A DNA stretch of 64,000 nt, taken from positions 62,001-126,000 of the forward strand of contig CAIZRG010000017.1 of the NCBI GenBank assembly GCA_903935335.1. Reading direction: 5' to 3'. Source of the DNA: Oligoflexia bacterium (GTDB lineage: Bacteria; Bdellovibrionota; UBA1018). The position numbers and the translations under genes were made by a program. Positions 1 to 9,011 of the stretch are shown piece by piece (within the stretch, counting starts at the first letter, position 1; each line of letters opens with the position of its first letter). The notes beneath the pieces were generated by a model. It saw only the letters and a list, made by a program, of their open reading frames with translations, ran no database searches and was not told the origin of the DNA.

Positions 1-1301
1 AAAAAGCTCAAGAGCGTGATCACAAAAAACTAGGCAAGGAACTAGAGATCTTCACCATTGATGATACCGTAGGCAAGGGGCTTCCCCTTTGGCTCCCCAA
101 TGGAACTGTCATCCGAGATGAACTGGAAAAGCTCATGCGAGAACTTGAGTTCAAGGGAGACTACCAGCGGGTTTGTACCCCTCATCTAGCTAAGGCTGAA
201 CTTTACTATCAAACAGGTCACCTCCCTTACTATGCAGCCCACATGTACCCAATGATGGAGCTCAAAGAATCGAGCCCTCTAGAACTCTCTGAAGAGGTCT
301 CCCGTGCTCCACGAGCTGAGGGCACCCAGGAAGTTTATTACTTAAAACCCATGAACTGTCCTCATCACCACAAAATCTATGCCTCAAAGATGAGGAGTTA
401 CCGGGATCTCCCTCTTCGCTTAGCTGAGTATGGGCAAGTTTATCGATTTGAAGACTCAGGTGCACTTTCAGGCCTTTTACGAGTTCGGGGCATGTGCATG
501 AATGACGCCCACATTTATTGTACGAAAGATCAGATCAAACAAGAATTTCTGAAAGTCATGGATTTACATCGGGAAGTTTATGAAATTTTAAAAATCACCT
601 CGTATCACCTAAGATTTTCAACTTGGGATCCTCAAGATCCGAAAGGAAAAGAAAAGTACGTCAATCAACCTGAAGCCTGGGAGTGGACACAAAAGATTGT
701 CTATGAAGCCATGCTTGAAAGTGGTCTACCTTTTATCGAAGGAAAGGGCGAAGCGGCCTTCTACGGACCTAAAATTGATGTTCAGTTCAAGACAGTGACT
801 GGAAGAGAAGAAACGGCGAGTACCAATCAACTCGATTTTGCTATTCCAGAAAGGCTGAACCTCAAATATGTGGGTGCAGACAACCAGGAGCATCGACCTT
901 ATATTATCCATCGTGCCCCCTTAGGAACCCATGAACGCTTTATTGCTTTCTTAATTGAACATTATGGAGGAGCCTTTCCAACATGGCTAGCCCCCATCCA
1001 GGTAAAAATTCTGACAGTGAGTGAAAAATTTACAGAATATGCAAACAAAGTAGTCACTCAATTACGAAGCCATCAAATTCGGGCAGAGCTTGAGTCATCT
1101 TCAGACACCATCAGCAAAAAAATCCGTAACGCTTCTCGCTTGAAGATTCCAAACCTTTTGATCATCGGAGAAAGAGAACAATCAGAGGGTACGGTCACCC
1201 TTCGAAGATTTGGACATGAAGCACAAAAAACCCTGGCCTTAGATCATTTGACGCAGCTTCTTTTAAAAACTATTCAGACTCGAGGAAAATTAGATGAATA
1301 G
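1..1301 (+). CDS. thrS: Threonyl-tRNA synthetase, 3' part (cut by window start)
   Basis: Charges tRNA-Thr with threonine in the cytoplasm. The reading frame is open from base 3, well before the first ATG at 135, so about 44 extra residues are present and the true start lies outside the window. The N-terminal TGS and editing domains are missing only because of the window edge. The class II catalytic core is clear: the zinc-binding Cys of PMNCPHHH, a second ligand in the DAHIYC stretch, and the third His in HRAPLGTHERF. The last ~100 residues form the anticodon-binding domain. A putative HD-domain gene follows 45 bases downstream on the same strand. Family assignment is secure. Confidence 0.97.
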   Translation, partial: KAQERDHKKLGKELEIFTIDDTVGKGLPLWLPNGTVIRDELEKLMRELEFKGDYQRVCTPHLAKAELYYQTGHLPYYAAHMYPMMELKESSPLELSEEVSRAPRAEGTQEVYYLKPMNCPHHHKIYASKMRSYRDLPLRLAEYGQVYRFEDSGALSGLLRVRGMCMNDAHIYCTKDQIKQEFLKVMDLHREVYEILKITSYHLRFSTWDPQDPKGKEKYVNQPEAWEWTQKIVYEAMLESGLPFIEGKGEAAFYGPKIDVQFKTVTGREETASTNQLDFAIPERLNLKYVGADNQEHRPYIIHRAPLGTHERFIAFLIEHYGGAFPTWLAPIQVKILTVSEKFTEYANKVVTQLRSHQIRAELESSSDTISKKIRNASRLKIPNLLIIGEREQSEGTVTLRRFGHEAQKTLALDHLTQLLLKTIQTRGKLDE

Positions 1302-1346
1302 GAACCGCTATTCATTTCTCTCTCGTTACGGTATTATAAAAAAGGA

Positions 1347-2381
1347 ATGGAAATACCATCAGGATACATGAAGGTTTCGCCCGTTTTCTTACAGGCAGAA
1401 GAGCCACTCCAAGTGAGTCTTTATATCTTCATGCCATTAAACAAAAAAGTAGTCCCTTATCAAAAAAAAGGTGAAATTCTTCCGACCGCTAAGTTATTGG
1501 AACTCATGAAGCTCTCCTCTTCAGTCATTCTTACTCCAATAAACGAAGGTTCCGGTGCCATGGACGAGGTCGTTCAAGATATCGCACAAGATCTAGAGAC
1601 CTCCGGATCAATCCATGAAAAAACGAGTGAAGCTGCTTCCCGAGTCGTTCAGTCTTTAGCACAGATTCAAGAGATTGCTTCTGAAGAAGTTCGGCTCACA
1701 GAAACTCATTCCATCTTAGACGAATCCTCTAAAATGGTAACCTCGATTGTAAGTTTATTGAAGGAATCTGGATCAAAAAAAGGGTTTCAAAAAGTTTTAA
1801 CAAACCTAAAAAGTGATCATAGCTCATTAGAGTCTCACCATCGGCATACTTCGGCCTTAGCAGTCCTTCTTCTGCTCTCTTTTGGGGAAGGAAACTCAAG
1901 TGATGTGGCTGACCTTGCCTTTGCAAGCTCAATTCATGACTTAGGACTCAAGTCTCTTCCTGAAGCGGAACTCCTACGCCACGTACAAGGAGATGAAATT
2001 AAATCCGTACTGAGTCCAGCCCTAGCAGCAAAAACTAATATCCAGACCCCCAGAACTAAACATATTGATGGAACTCTGAAAGCTCTCAAGGACTCTGGCA
2101 CTCAAATCTCTGAAAATGTATTTAAAATTATTTCTCAGCACCATGAAAATTTTGATGGCAGTGGACCGATTGGACTCTCTGGAAGAAAGATTTTCGGATC
2201 TGCTAGAATTCTTCGACTCACAGATGACATCACTTGCCTCCTAAATCCCTTAACTGGCATAAGTGATTTAGAGTCTGCCTTCCAAGGATTAAAAGCTGCC
2301 AATGTAAAAGCTGGGCAAGTCCGCTATTACGATTTAGAATTAATAGATCAATTAGACAAAGTTATGCACAACGAAGAATAA
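1347..2381 (+). CDS. HD-GYP-like domain protein with degenerate GYP motif
   Basis: 344 residues. The C-terminal half (about 160-340) resembles HD-GYP phosphodiesterases: His residues near 164-167, an HD pair at 197-198 (SSIHDLG), then QHHENFDGSGP at about 264-274 where the family has HHE..DGSGYP. The GYP signature here reads GPI, so c-di-GMP hydrolysis is uncertain. The first ~160 residues are unassigned and resemble the variable N-terminal part of PilZ-like or DUF3391-type HD-GYP proteins only in position. There is no membrane segment. The ATG at 1347 overlaps its own AAGGA-like sequence, so the ATG at 1368 is an alternative start. It lies just after thrS and may be co-transcribed. Confidence 0.7.
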   Translation: MEIPSGYMKVSPVFLQAEEPLQVSLYIFMPLNKKVVPYQKKGEILPTAKLLELMKLSSSVILTPINEGSGAMDEVVQDIAQDLETSGSIHEKTSEAASRVVQSLAQIQEIASEEVRLTETHSILDESSKMVTSIVSLLKESGSKKGFQKVLTNLKSDHSSLESHHRHTSALAVLLLLSFGEGNSSDVADLAFASSIHDLGLKSLPEAELLRHVQGDEIKSVLSPALAAKTNIQTPRTKHIDGTLKALKDSGTQISENVFKIISQHHENFDGSGPIGLSGRKIFGSARILRLTDDITCLLNPLTGISDLESAFQGLKAANVKAGQVRYYDLELIDQLDKVMHNEE

Positions 2382-2482
2382 AACTCTTTTCTTGCTGAAG
2401 CAAAGCAGATTACTCCTGTCCAGAAATCCAAAAAACATCATTTTATCTATAAATTGCTTCAAATGACTTTAAGGCTAGGCTC

Positions 2483-2854
2483 TTAATTACCCAAAATACT
2501 TTGAGGACAACGAAAGACTATACCTGTGATAGACACATTCGTTTGTCGTGTACCCCCACCATGCCGACCATAAGAACCAGTTTGACCAGCTCGGTTGGTC
2601 AGCATCACGACAGCATTACCACCCATGTCAACAGCTTTGTTTTTTAAAGTATTTCTTGCTCCTGTTTCCATGTTTTCATTACTTGTCAAACCACCTATAA
2701 AAGCGTTTCCTTGATTGCCAGTTGCTTCACCCAGGTATTTACAACCTTTTGGCTCTGATTGCATGAAGTGAACTTTTTCTGCTCCAGGTTTTAATGGTTC
2801 TGCGGCACAGCCAGTTAACAAAAGCAAAACTGTCCCCATGATGCTTTTTTTCAT
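2483..2854 (-). CDS. Small DUF4156-like lipoprotein
   Basis: 123 residues. The N-terminus is a lipoprotein signal: Lys-rich start, short hydrophobic core, then LLLLTGC, with Cys16 as the predicted acylation site. The body has the pattern seen in DUF4156-type lipoproteins: a GCKYLGEATG segment, a GARNTLKNKA segment and a following GGN. This suggests an envelope protein of unknown role. A strong GGGGGA ribosome-binding site precedes the ATG, matching the one in front of the secreted protein at 25210. The gene converges with the HD-domain gene. Family match is by eye. Confidence 0.7.
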   Translation of the reverse strand: MKKSIMGTVLLLLTGCAAEPLKPGAEKVHFMQSEPKGCKYLGEATGNQGNAFIGGLTSNENMETGARNTLKNKAVDMGGNAVVMLTNRAGQTGSYGRHGGGTRQTNVSITGIVFRCPQSILGN

Positions 2855-3071
2855 AAATCCCCCAAATTTAATTAAATCCGTTCTTTAAATCACAGGTCTT
2901 AACTGAGACCCACTAAAAGCCGTAGAACATTATTATAATATAATTTTTTCGGTAAGCTTCCAGTTTTTCTTAAGTATCGTGAATGAAAAATATCAAATTA
3001 AAACATTTGTCATATAATTTTCTACTATGCTTTTAGGCAATGCTTTTTTGATTTTCGAACAGACTTATTAT

Positions 3072-4484
3072 TTATTTAATAATTTTAGAAATTTGACTTT
3101 TACTGCTTTTTAAAAAAGCAACCATATCACTGGACTCATCTTCTAAGCAGGGCGTAAAAAAAGCTCCCTCCTGAGTCAATTGCTCTTTTTGAGCATCAGT
3201 AAGCCCCCCCTTAACTTTCGCCATCAAAAAATCCCCCTTAGCTTTTTTTAGGTCTTCAAGCAAAGGAATGAAGTCTTGAAAGTTTTCTCTGATTTTCCTG
3301 AAAAACTCAGCGTCAGTGGTATTGGACAAACCAAAAAGACCCGAATCACTAAAATCTGTTGTAAACACTTTATTCACAGCAACCCAAGCTGCACCCGAAG
3401 GATATTGCTGTAGAACTGAAGCTTTTATTTTTTTTAGTAATTCTTCTGAAGAGTCACTATTTTCAATGAATCGAACTGAAAAATCATACTTTGTAGGCAA
3501 CCTGACTGCATGAATCGAAAACACCTTGCCTTCTGAACTTTGAAGCTTCATCAAAGCATCTTCGTAATCTGGAGCTGAAACCCATTGAACAGGACCTTGA
3601 TAACGACTATAAATTTTTGGATCAACTCGAAAAATTTCGTCTTTTTTAAAAAAAGATTCTTTATAGAAAATTTCTAAAAAATCTGAAACTTTATTGACGG
3701 CAGTCGGCCGAGACTGAACCTCAATAATTTTAATACGAGGATACTGAGCAAAAACACTGTTTACCTCGTCTAAGTATTTTGTTGGAGACAAGATAGCTTG
3801 AATCGAAGAATAAGGAAAAGAAAGTTGAGTTTTAATTTCTACAATGGCATTTGTTTTTTTGATCTGACTATTAGATAGAAATGCTTCATCTAAACAACGA
3901 CCTCTCCCTTGATAAAGACCATCGTTATGCCCTATACTATAAAGACTATAAAATGCTAAAGAAGTTCCAGGTAACATCTCCATTTTCTGGAAAATTTCAC
4001 TCTCATCAATCTCTTTTTGAGTCAGCTTTCTCAGCTCTTGAGGAGGAGTTAGAATAAAAACTAGGGTACTGGATAAACGATCTGAAAACTCTTGAAGACC
4101 GGCTGCCTGGTCTTTTGCATTTCCTAATGCATTCAATGGGGAATGCAATGGCCAAACTCTTTCGTGTGCAATACCAAAAATTCCACGAGTCTCTTCAAAA
4201 ACAGCAATATGAACAGCATCCCTGACTTCCTCTTCAGTCCTAGACTCAAGATTAACATAATTGACACTGATCTCAGGCGCTTTTAAACTTGTACCCAGGA
4301 TAAAAACAGGACTAACTCGATCCTGTGCTTTTTTGGAGAGTAAATGATAAGGCTGAATCCCGTAGGTTGAAATGCTTTGAATTATTTTTCTAGCTTCATC
4401 TTCAGAAACTCCAGAAAAAGTTAAAGTAGGATTCACTAAAAAAGAAAAATAAAGACCAAAACATAAAAAATAAAATTTTTTCAA
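3072..4484 (-). CDS. Secreted protein of unknown function (470 aa)
   Basis: I do not recognise this protein. It begins with a TTG codon preceded by AGGTGA. The first ~25 residues are a Sec-type signal (MKKFYFLCFGLYF... ending near FSG), so export is likely. The rest is a soluble mixed alpha/beta sequence with few Cys residues and no membrane helix, repeats or catalytic motif I can name. The C-terminal ~60 residues are Lys-rich and helical. It is transcribed divergently from the antiporter-like gene at 4646. The coding status is well supported by length and codon pattern. The function is open. Confidence 0.75.
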   Translation of the reverse strand: MKKFYFLCFGLYFSFLVNPTLTFSGVSEDEARKIIQSISTYGIQPYHLLSKKAQDRVSPVFILGTSLKAPEISVNYVNLESRTEEEVRDAVHIAVFEETRGIFGIAHERVWPLHSPLNALGNAKDQAAGLQEFSDRLSSTLVFILTPPQELRKLTQKEIDESEIFQKMEMLPGTSLAFYSLYSIGHNDGLYQGRGRCLDEAFLSNSQIKKTNAIVEIKTQLSFPYSSIQAILSPTKYLDEVNSVFAQYPRIKIIEVQSRPTAVNKVSDFLEIFYKESFFKKDEIFRVDPKIYSRYQGPVQWVSAPDYEDALMKLQSSEGKVFSIHAVRLPTKYDFSVRFIENSDSSEELLKKIKASVLQQYPSGAAWVAVNKVFTTDFSDSGLFGLSNTTDAEFFRKIRENFQDFIPLLEDLKKAKGDFLMAKVKGGLTDAQKEQLTQEGAFFTPCLEDESSDMVAFLKSSKSQISKIIK

Positions 4485-4645
4485 AATTCACCTACTTTTA
4501 TACATTGATATTTAACATGAATGCAAAAGACATATCATGATTGAAGTAAATAGCAATAGATTACAAATTTTTATCTTCATGCTCAAAAAATATTTGTCTC
4601 AAGCACTCTCTTGCAATTTAAGCGGGGTCGTGTTGAAGTTGAAAA

Positions 4646-5920
4646 ATGCACTCCTTAGAAGCTCAAGAATGGATGGGAACTCTTTTTCTTGCCTTCGCCA
4701 TTGTGAACACTTTATTTACTAAAAAAATAAAAAATCTCGCTTTTTATTTTCCAAAAAAATCCCTCTTTCACTCACTTTTTTATTTGTTAGGAGAAGTAGA
4801 ACTTGCTTTTGGCTTCTGGGGAGGACTTTATCTTCTTTTTCTCTTCTTAGCCTATGACTCTATTCATGTTTTCAATGATCTCAAAAACCAAAGTTTTCTA
4901 GAACCTGTGTTCATTTTTATCATGATGACTCTTTGCTCAACCCGCCCTCTCCTTGTCTTAGCTTCAAAATGGATTCACTCTGCATCCAAATTCCTCCCCA
5001 TAAAAAAACCTTTAGCCTTCTATATCACTACCTTGACAATGGGTCCATGCATAGGAAGCTTACTCACTGAGCCTGCAGCTATGACTTTGACTGCATTTGT
5101 TCTCCTGAGGCATTTTTTTATCCAAAATATTTCTCCATCCCTTCAATACTCAAGCTTAAGTCTCCTATTCGTGAACGTCTCTCTAGGTGGAACATTGACC
5201 TCCTTTGCAGCTCCACCTGTTCTCATGGTTGCTCAAAAGTGGGGATGGAATAGCCAATTCATGCTATCTCATTTTGGATGGAAAGCTCTGATCGCTATTT
5301 TAGTCTCAACGCTTTGGATCACTTATCGATTTAGACATGAAATCATAGCCATTCCATGGGAAAAAGAAACTCTAAAATCAGACAACAGTCCCCCTCTTTG
5401 GCTGACTCTAGGACATGGCTGTACCCTTTTTTTAGTTCTTCTCTTCTCTCATCAAATTTCAATCCTTCTTTGTATTTTTGGCTTTTTTCTGATCCTGATT
5501 CATATGACTCAAAGTCATCAAACGAAGCTCAAACTGAAAGAAAGTTTCTCTGTCTTTCTTTTCCTCTCAAGCCTGATTGTCTTGGGTAGCCACCAAAGCT
5601 GGTGGTTAGAGCCACTCTTGCTTGAACTTAAGAACCTACCCCTTTATTTGGGAGCAATCCTGCTCACTGCTATCACTGATAATGCTGCACTGACTTACTT
5701 AGCCTCGCAGGTCCCTTTTCTAGACAACTCCTCACGCTATCTCCTGGTTGCAGGCACTTTGGTCGGAGGAGGCTTAACACTGATTGCAAACGCACCTAAT
5801 CTCACCGGGTATGAAATCCTACGATCTTCGTTTGGAGAAAAGGGGATCAGTCCCTTTCAACTCTTTACAGCAGCACTCACTCCTACAGTCATTGCGGGGT
5901 GCTGTTTTTGGTTTTTCTGA
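4646..5920 (+). CDS. Putative Na+/H+ antiporter family membrane protein
   Basis: 424 residues with about ten hydrophobic segments spread over the whole length, so an inner-membrane carrier. Conserved-looking stretches are GPCIGSLLTEPAAMTLTA (about 130-150), the LGGTLTSFAAPPVLMVA loop, AITDNAALTYLASQ near 340, and GGGLTLIANAPNLTGYEIL near the C-terminus. These match the putative Na+/H+ antiporter family (PF07399) and the wider ion-transporter superfamily in which Asp/Asn and Pro-rich loops sit in the transport path. Substrate is inferred only from family. No strong ribosome-binding site is visible before the ATG. The gene ends 5 bases from the convergent glycosylase-peptidase gene. Confidence 0.75.
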   Translation: MHSLEAQEWMGTLFLAFAIVNTLFTKKIKNLAFYFPKKSLFHSLFYLLGEVELAFGFWGGLYLLFLFLAYDSIHVFNDLKNQSFLEPVFIFIMMTLCSTRPLLVLASKWIHSASKFLPIKKPLAFYITTLTMGPCIGSLLTEPAAMTLTAFVLLRHFFIQNISPSLQYSSLSLLFVNVSLGGTLTSFAAPPVLMVAQKWGWNSQFMLSHFGWKALIAILVSTLWITYRFRHEIIAIPWEKETLKSDNSPPLWLTLGHGCTLFLVLLFSHQISILLCIFGFFLILIHMTQSHQTKLKLKESFSVFLFLSSLIVLGSHQSWWLEPLLLELKNLPLYLGAILLTAITDNAALTYLASQVPFLDNSSRYLLVAGTLVGGGLTLIANAPNLTGYEILRSSFGEKGISPFQLFTAALTPTVIAGCCFWFF

Positions 5921-5925
5921 AAAAA

Positions 5926-8070
5926 TTAAAACTTTACTATCCACTTTCTGAGCAAGATATCCTGTTTTTGGCGAACCCGTTTATTCCATGAATCAGCCTG
6001 AGTCTCAAGACTTTGAGGCAACTCCTCCAATCTATTGAACGCCTTGCGTTTCCCAGGTGAAAGACATAAGATTGCAAAAATAAGACGCTTACCCGAAAGA
6101 GGATAAAGATATCCTGCAATCGCAGTCACATAAAACAGACTTCCCGTTTTTGCCCAAACTCGAAATTGAGCCTCTGGATGGCTCAGTCGACTCGACAAAG
6201 TCCCCTTCCATCCTGCAATCGGCAACAGAGATTCATAACTCCGATTATCAAAACGAAAAGGATCTATATATTCAAGAATGGATACTAATTGCTGAGCCGT
6301 TATTCGATGCATTGGGCTCAGACCTGATCCATTAACGAGCTCAAGAGAATCCCATGAAGATGAAACCACCTCTTGAGTGAGCCATTTTTTTAAAATCTGG
6401 GCTGCTTTTTCAAGAGTCACTGCTTGCCCTTCGATTTGACGAGCGGCTGCTAGGAGGATCAACTCAGCCATGAGATTATTACTGTACTCAAGCGCTCTTT
6501 CAACTAAATCAAGTAACGGAGGACTCTGATGGACACCTAAAATCTTGACGTTTTTAGGCATCATTTGAGACTGAGGACTTGAGAGCAAAATCCCATTCAT
6601 TCGACAAAACTGAGAAAATAAAAGTGCGGCCCTAAAACTAGGATGTCTGATGGGTATCCTTTTTTCGCCATGTGAACTGATCGATGAAGAAAAAAGCCAC
6701 TTCTCCTTCACCTGATCTTGGGAATCATCTTGCAACTCCTCTTGTAAGGAAACAATTTCATCACTTTTTTGACCCCTCTTTGGGTCAGTAAAAAACCCTA
6801 ACTCAACCAAAGGAAAATCAGGGGTTACTTTAACATCCAAAATAGACTGAGTTTTTAAATTGGGACTCCATTGAAGTAAAAGCTGATTAAAATCTACTGA
6901 AAGTGCTCCCACCCCTGGATTATGCGCAGCTGCCTTATCCCCATCTAATCGAATCATCGACTGAGAAAGAACCTCAGACTCATCGTAGTAAAAGTTTCCA
7001 ATCACTTTCTGAATTCCATGATCGGACAAACTTCTCATTAAGCTCCATAGATGCGAAGCAAACAGACTCGGATCACCACTGCCTTTTAAGTAAAGATCAC
7101 CCACCAAGGTATTTTTTTTTATTTCCCCTGAGTAAGCAACTTGGGTTCTAAATCTAAACTGAGGGCCTAGGATTTTTAATGCGGCAACTGTTGTCAGTAT
7201 CTTTGTCGTTGAAGCTGGAATAAATGACTGGTTTTCAGCCCGATGATCTAAAATTCGACGAGTGCTTGGATCATACAAAAGATAGGCAACTTCTCCTTGA
7301 GGAATCTTTAAGTTGAATTTTTCAAGATCTTCCTGAATTTCATGAAAATACTCCTGATCCTCAAGAGTCAGTCGGCGAACCTGATCCCTCTTTTCAACTG
7401 GATCAACCCTGTTCGGACTGCTTTGACACGACACGAGAAAAGGAACCAGAACTAAGATAAAATGAAATACAATCTTCCCGAAAAATCTCCAGGGTAAAGC
7501 AGCATCAGCACCCGCATACTGAACTCCAATCCTTGGACCCGTTCGAACCTCTCCACAAGAGGGTGGACTACCCGACTCTAGCCAAATCCCTAATTCAGGC
7601 TGAAGAGGAAGACCATTATGAGAAGAATGAACCCCCAAACCTTGTGCTACTTTCGCAGGCCCTTGAAGCCACTTTTCTAGGCAAGTAGGTGGGTAACGTA
7701 ATTTTTTAAAATTTCGATTTTCCCGGATCCTCTCTAACCCCTCGAGAGGAATCGCCCCCCGGACCATCACCGCCTCCCCCACACCCTCTTTCCCAGTTAC
7801 AAAGTTGAGAATCCAGTGCATTCCATAAACGAAATACACATAACTGACCCCACCTGCTTCAAACATCACACGATTGCGAACTGTCTTCCGACCACCAAAG
7901 GCATGGCAAGCTCGTTCATGCTGATGATAGGCTTCAACATCACAAAGCCGTACCCGCAAGACCTCTCCTTGCACTTGAACACAAAGATCCCGACCCACTA
8001 AATCAGGAGCAACCTCAAGGGCAGGTCTTCTAAAGAATTGAATCTGAAGGATTGAAGAAGCCATAAACAC
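5926..8070 (-). CDS. 3-methyladenine DNA glycosylase fused to D-Ala-D-Ala carboxypeptidase (DacB/PBP4 type)
   Basis: A single open frame of 714 codons. Residues 1-196 are an MPG/AAG-type glycosylase that excises alkylated bases: VEAY (catalytic Glu46, Tyr48), ACHAF (His56), RNRVMF, YVYFVYGMH, and the usual C-terminal IGVQYAGADAALPWRF. A hydrophobic segment (about 200-214) with a lipobox-like LVSC follows. The rest is an S13 peptidase with SxxK (Ser287-Lys290), SNN (530-532) and KTG (641-643), a PBP4-type enzyme trimming peptidoglycan in the periplasm. No ATG, GTG or TTG in frame would give a separate peptidase its signal; only an unusual ATT could. A cytoplasmic glycosylase, one membrane helix and a periplasmic peptidase is topologically possible. 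ATG at 8064 is an alternative to GTG 8070. Confidence 0.88.
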   Translation of the reverse strand: MFMASSILQIQFFRRPALEVAPDLVGRDLCVQVQGEVLRVRLCDVEAYHQHERACHAFGGRKTVRNRVMFEAGGVSYVYFVYGMHWILNFVTGKEGVGEAVMVRGAIPLEGLERIRENRNFKKLRYPPTCLEKWLQGPAKVAQGLGVHSSHNGLPLQPELGIWLESGSPPSCGEVRTGPRIGVQYAGADAALPWRFFGKIVFHFILVLVPFLVSCQSSPNRVDPVEKRDQVRRLTLEDQEYFHEIQEDLEKFNLKIPQGEVAYLLYDPSTRRILDHRAENQSFIPASTTKILTTVAALKILGPQFRFRTQVAYSGEIKKNTLVGDLYLKGSGDPSLFASHLWSLMRSLSDHGIQKVIGNFYYDESEVLSQSMIRLDGDKAAAHNPGVGALSVDFNQLLLQWSPNLKTQSILDVKVTPDFPLVELGFFTDPKRGQKSDEIVSLQEELQDDSQDQVKEKWLFSSSISSHGEKRIPIRHPSFRAALLFSQFCRMNGILLSSPQSQMMPKNVKILGVHQSPPLLDLVERALEYSNNLMAELILLAAARQIEGQAVTLEKAAQILKKWLTQEVVSSSWDSLELVNGSGLSPMHRITAQQLVSILEYIDPFRFDNRSYESLLPIAGWKGTLSSRLSHPEAQFRVWAKTGSLFYVTAIAGYLYPLSGKRLIFAILCLSPGKRKAFNRLEELPQSLETQADSWNKRVRQKQDILLRKWIVKF

Positions 8071-8141
8071 GTATTTTACTCTACTCTAGAGCATTTTATA
8101 AATTTAGCTGAAATTTTTCGCACCAAAGGTTAAGAGAATTT

Positions 8142-8969
8142 ATGATGAACACATTACAAAATGTGCCTGTATTTATTTTGGCTGGAGGTCTGGGTACGCG
8201 AATCTCAGAAGAAACACATCTTAAGCCTAAACCCATGATTGAAATAGGTGAACTTCCAATTTTAGTCCATATCATGCGATGGTACTATTCACACGGCTTT
8301 ACGGACTTTGTGATCTGTGCAGGATATAAGTCATGGGAAATTAAGCAGTATTTTCTGAACTACGAGTTTAGATCAAATCACCTCCTCATTGACCACCGAA
8401 ATTCTCCTCACACCCCACCCATGGCTCTGGGTCAAAACTCAGGTCAGGAGCGTTGGCGGATTCGTATCATTGATACAGGTATCGAAAGCATGACTGGCAG
8501 TCGAATTGCCAGGGCATTTGACGAAATTTCTAAAACAGATTCCTTTTCTACATTTGCAGTCACCTATGGAGACGGCTTATCTGACACGAACCTCACTGAA
8601 GAATTCAAGTTTCATCAAAACCACGAAAAAATTGGAACTGTTCTCGGCGTTATTCCATTCGCCCGATTTGGGGAACTAGACACTAACTCTACAGGTTGCG
8701 TAGAAGGATTTTTAGAAAAACCAGAATCTAAACAAGGACGAATCAATGGAGGATTCTTCTTTTTTAAACGTGAATTCAGAGAATACCTGGACAACCATCC
8801 TCAGTGCATCATGGAGAGAAATCCTCTCGAAAAACTCGCGAAAGACTATCAACTCATGGAATTTAAGCACTCAGGGTTTTGGCAACCGATGGATACTCTT
8901 CGAGACAAGAATATGCTTCAGTCCCTTTGGGAAAGTGGAAATGCCCCATGGATCCCAAAAAAAACCTGA
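8142..8969 (+). CDS. rfbF: Glucose-1-phosphate cytidylyltransferase
   Basis: Makes CDP-glucose from CTP and glucose 1-phosphate, the first step to CDP-linked 3,6-dideoxyhexoses. The N-terminus has the nucleotidyltransferase signature GGLGTRISEETHLKPKPM. It continues with the RfbF-type features VICAGYKSWEIKQYF, VTYGDGLSDTNL and FWQPMDTLRDK. Length (275) is close to the family's ~257. Two adjacent ATGs (8142, 8145) can serve as start. The gene is convergent with the GT2 gene and divergent from the glycosylase-DacB fusion. The following enzymes of the pathway (CDP-glucose 4,6-dehydratase and the E1/E3 reductases) are not in this window. Confidence 0.9.
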   Translation: MMNTLQNVPVFILAGGLGTRISEETHLKPKPMIEIGELPILVHIMRWYYSHGFTDFVICAGYKSWEIKQYFLNYEFRSNHLLIDHRNSPHTPPMALGQNSGQERWRIRIIDTGIESMTGSRIARAFDEISKTDSFSTFAVTYGDGLSDTNLTEEFKFHQNHEKIGTVLGVIPFARFGELDTNSTGCVEGFLEKPESKQGRINGGFFFFKREFREYLDNHPQCIMERNPLEKLAKDYQLMEFKHSGFWQPMDTLRDKNMLQSLWESGNAPWIPKKT

Positions 8970-9011
8970 GCGCACCACTTACAAAAGTTTAATGGGAAAT
9001 TCCTTAAAAAA

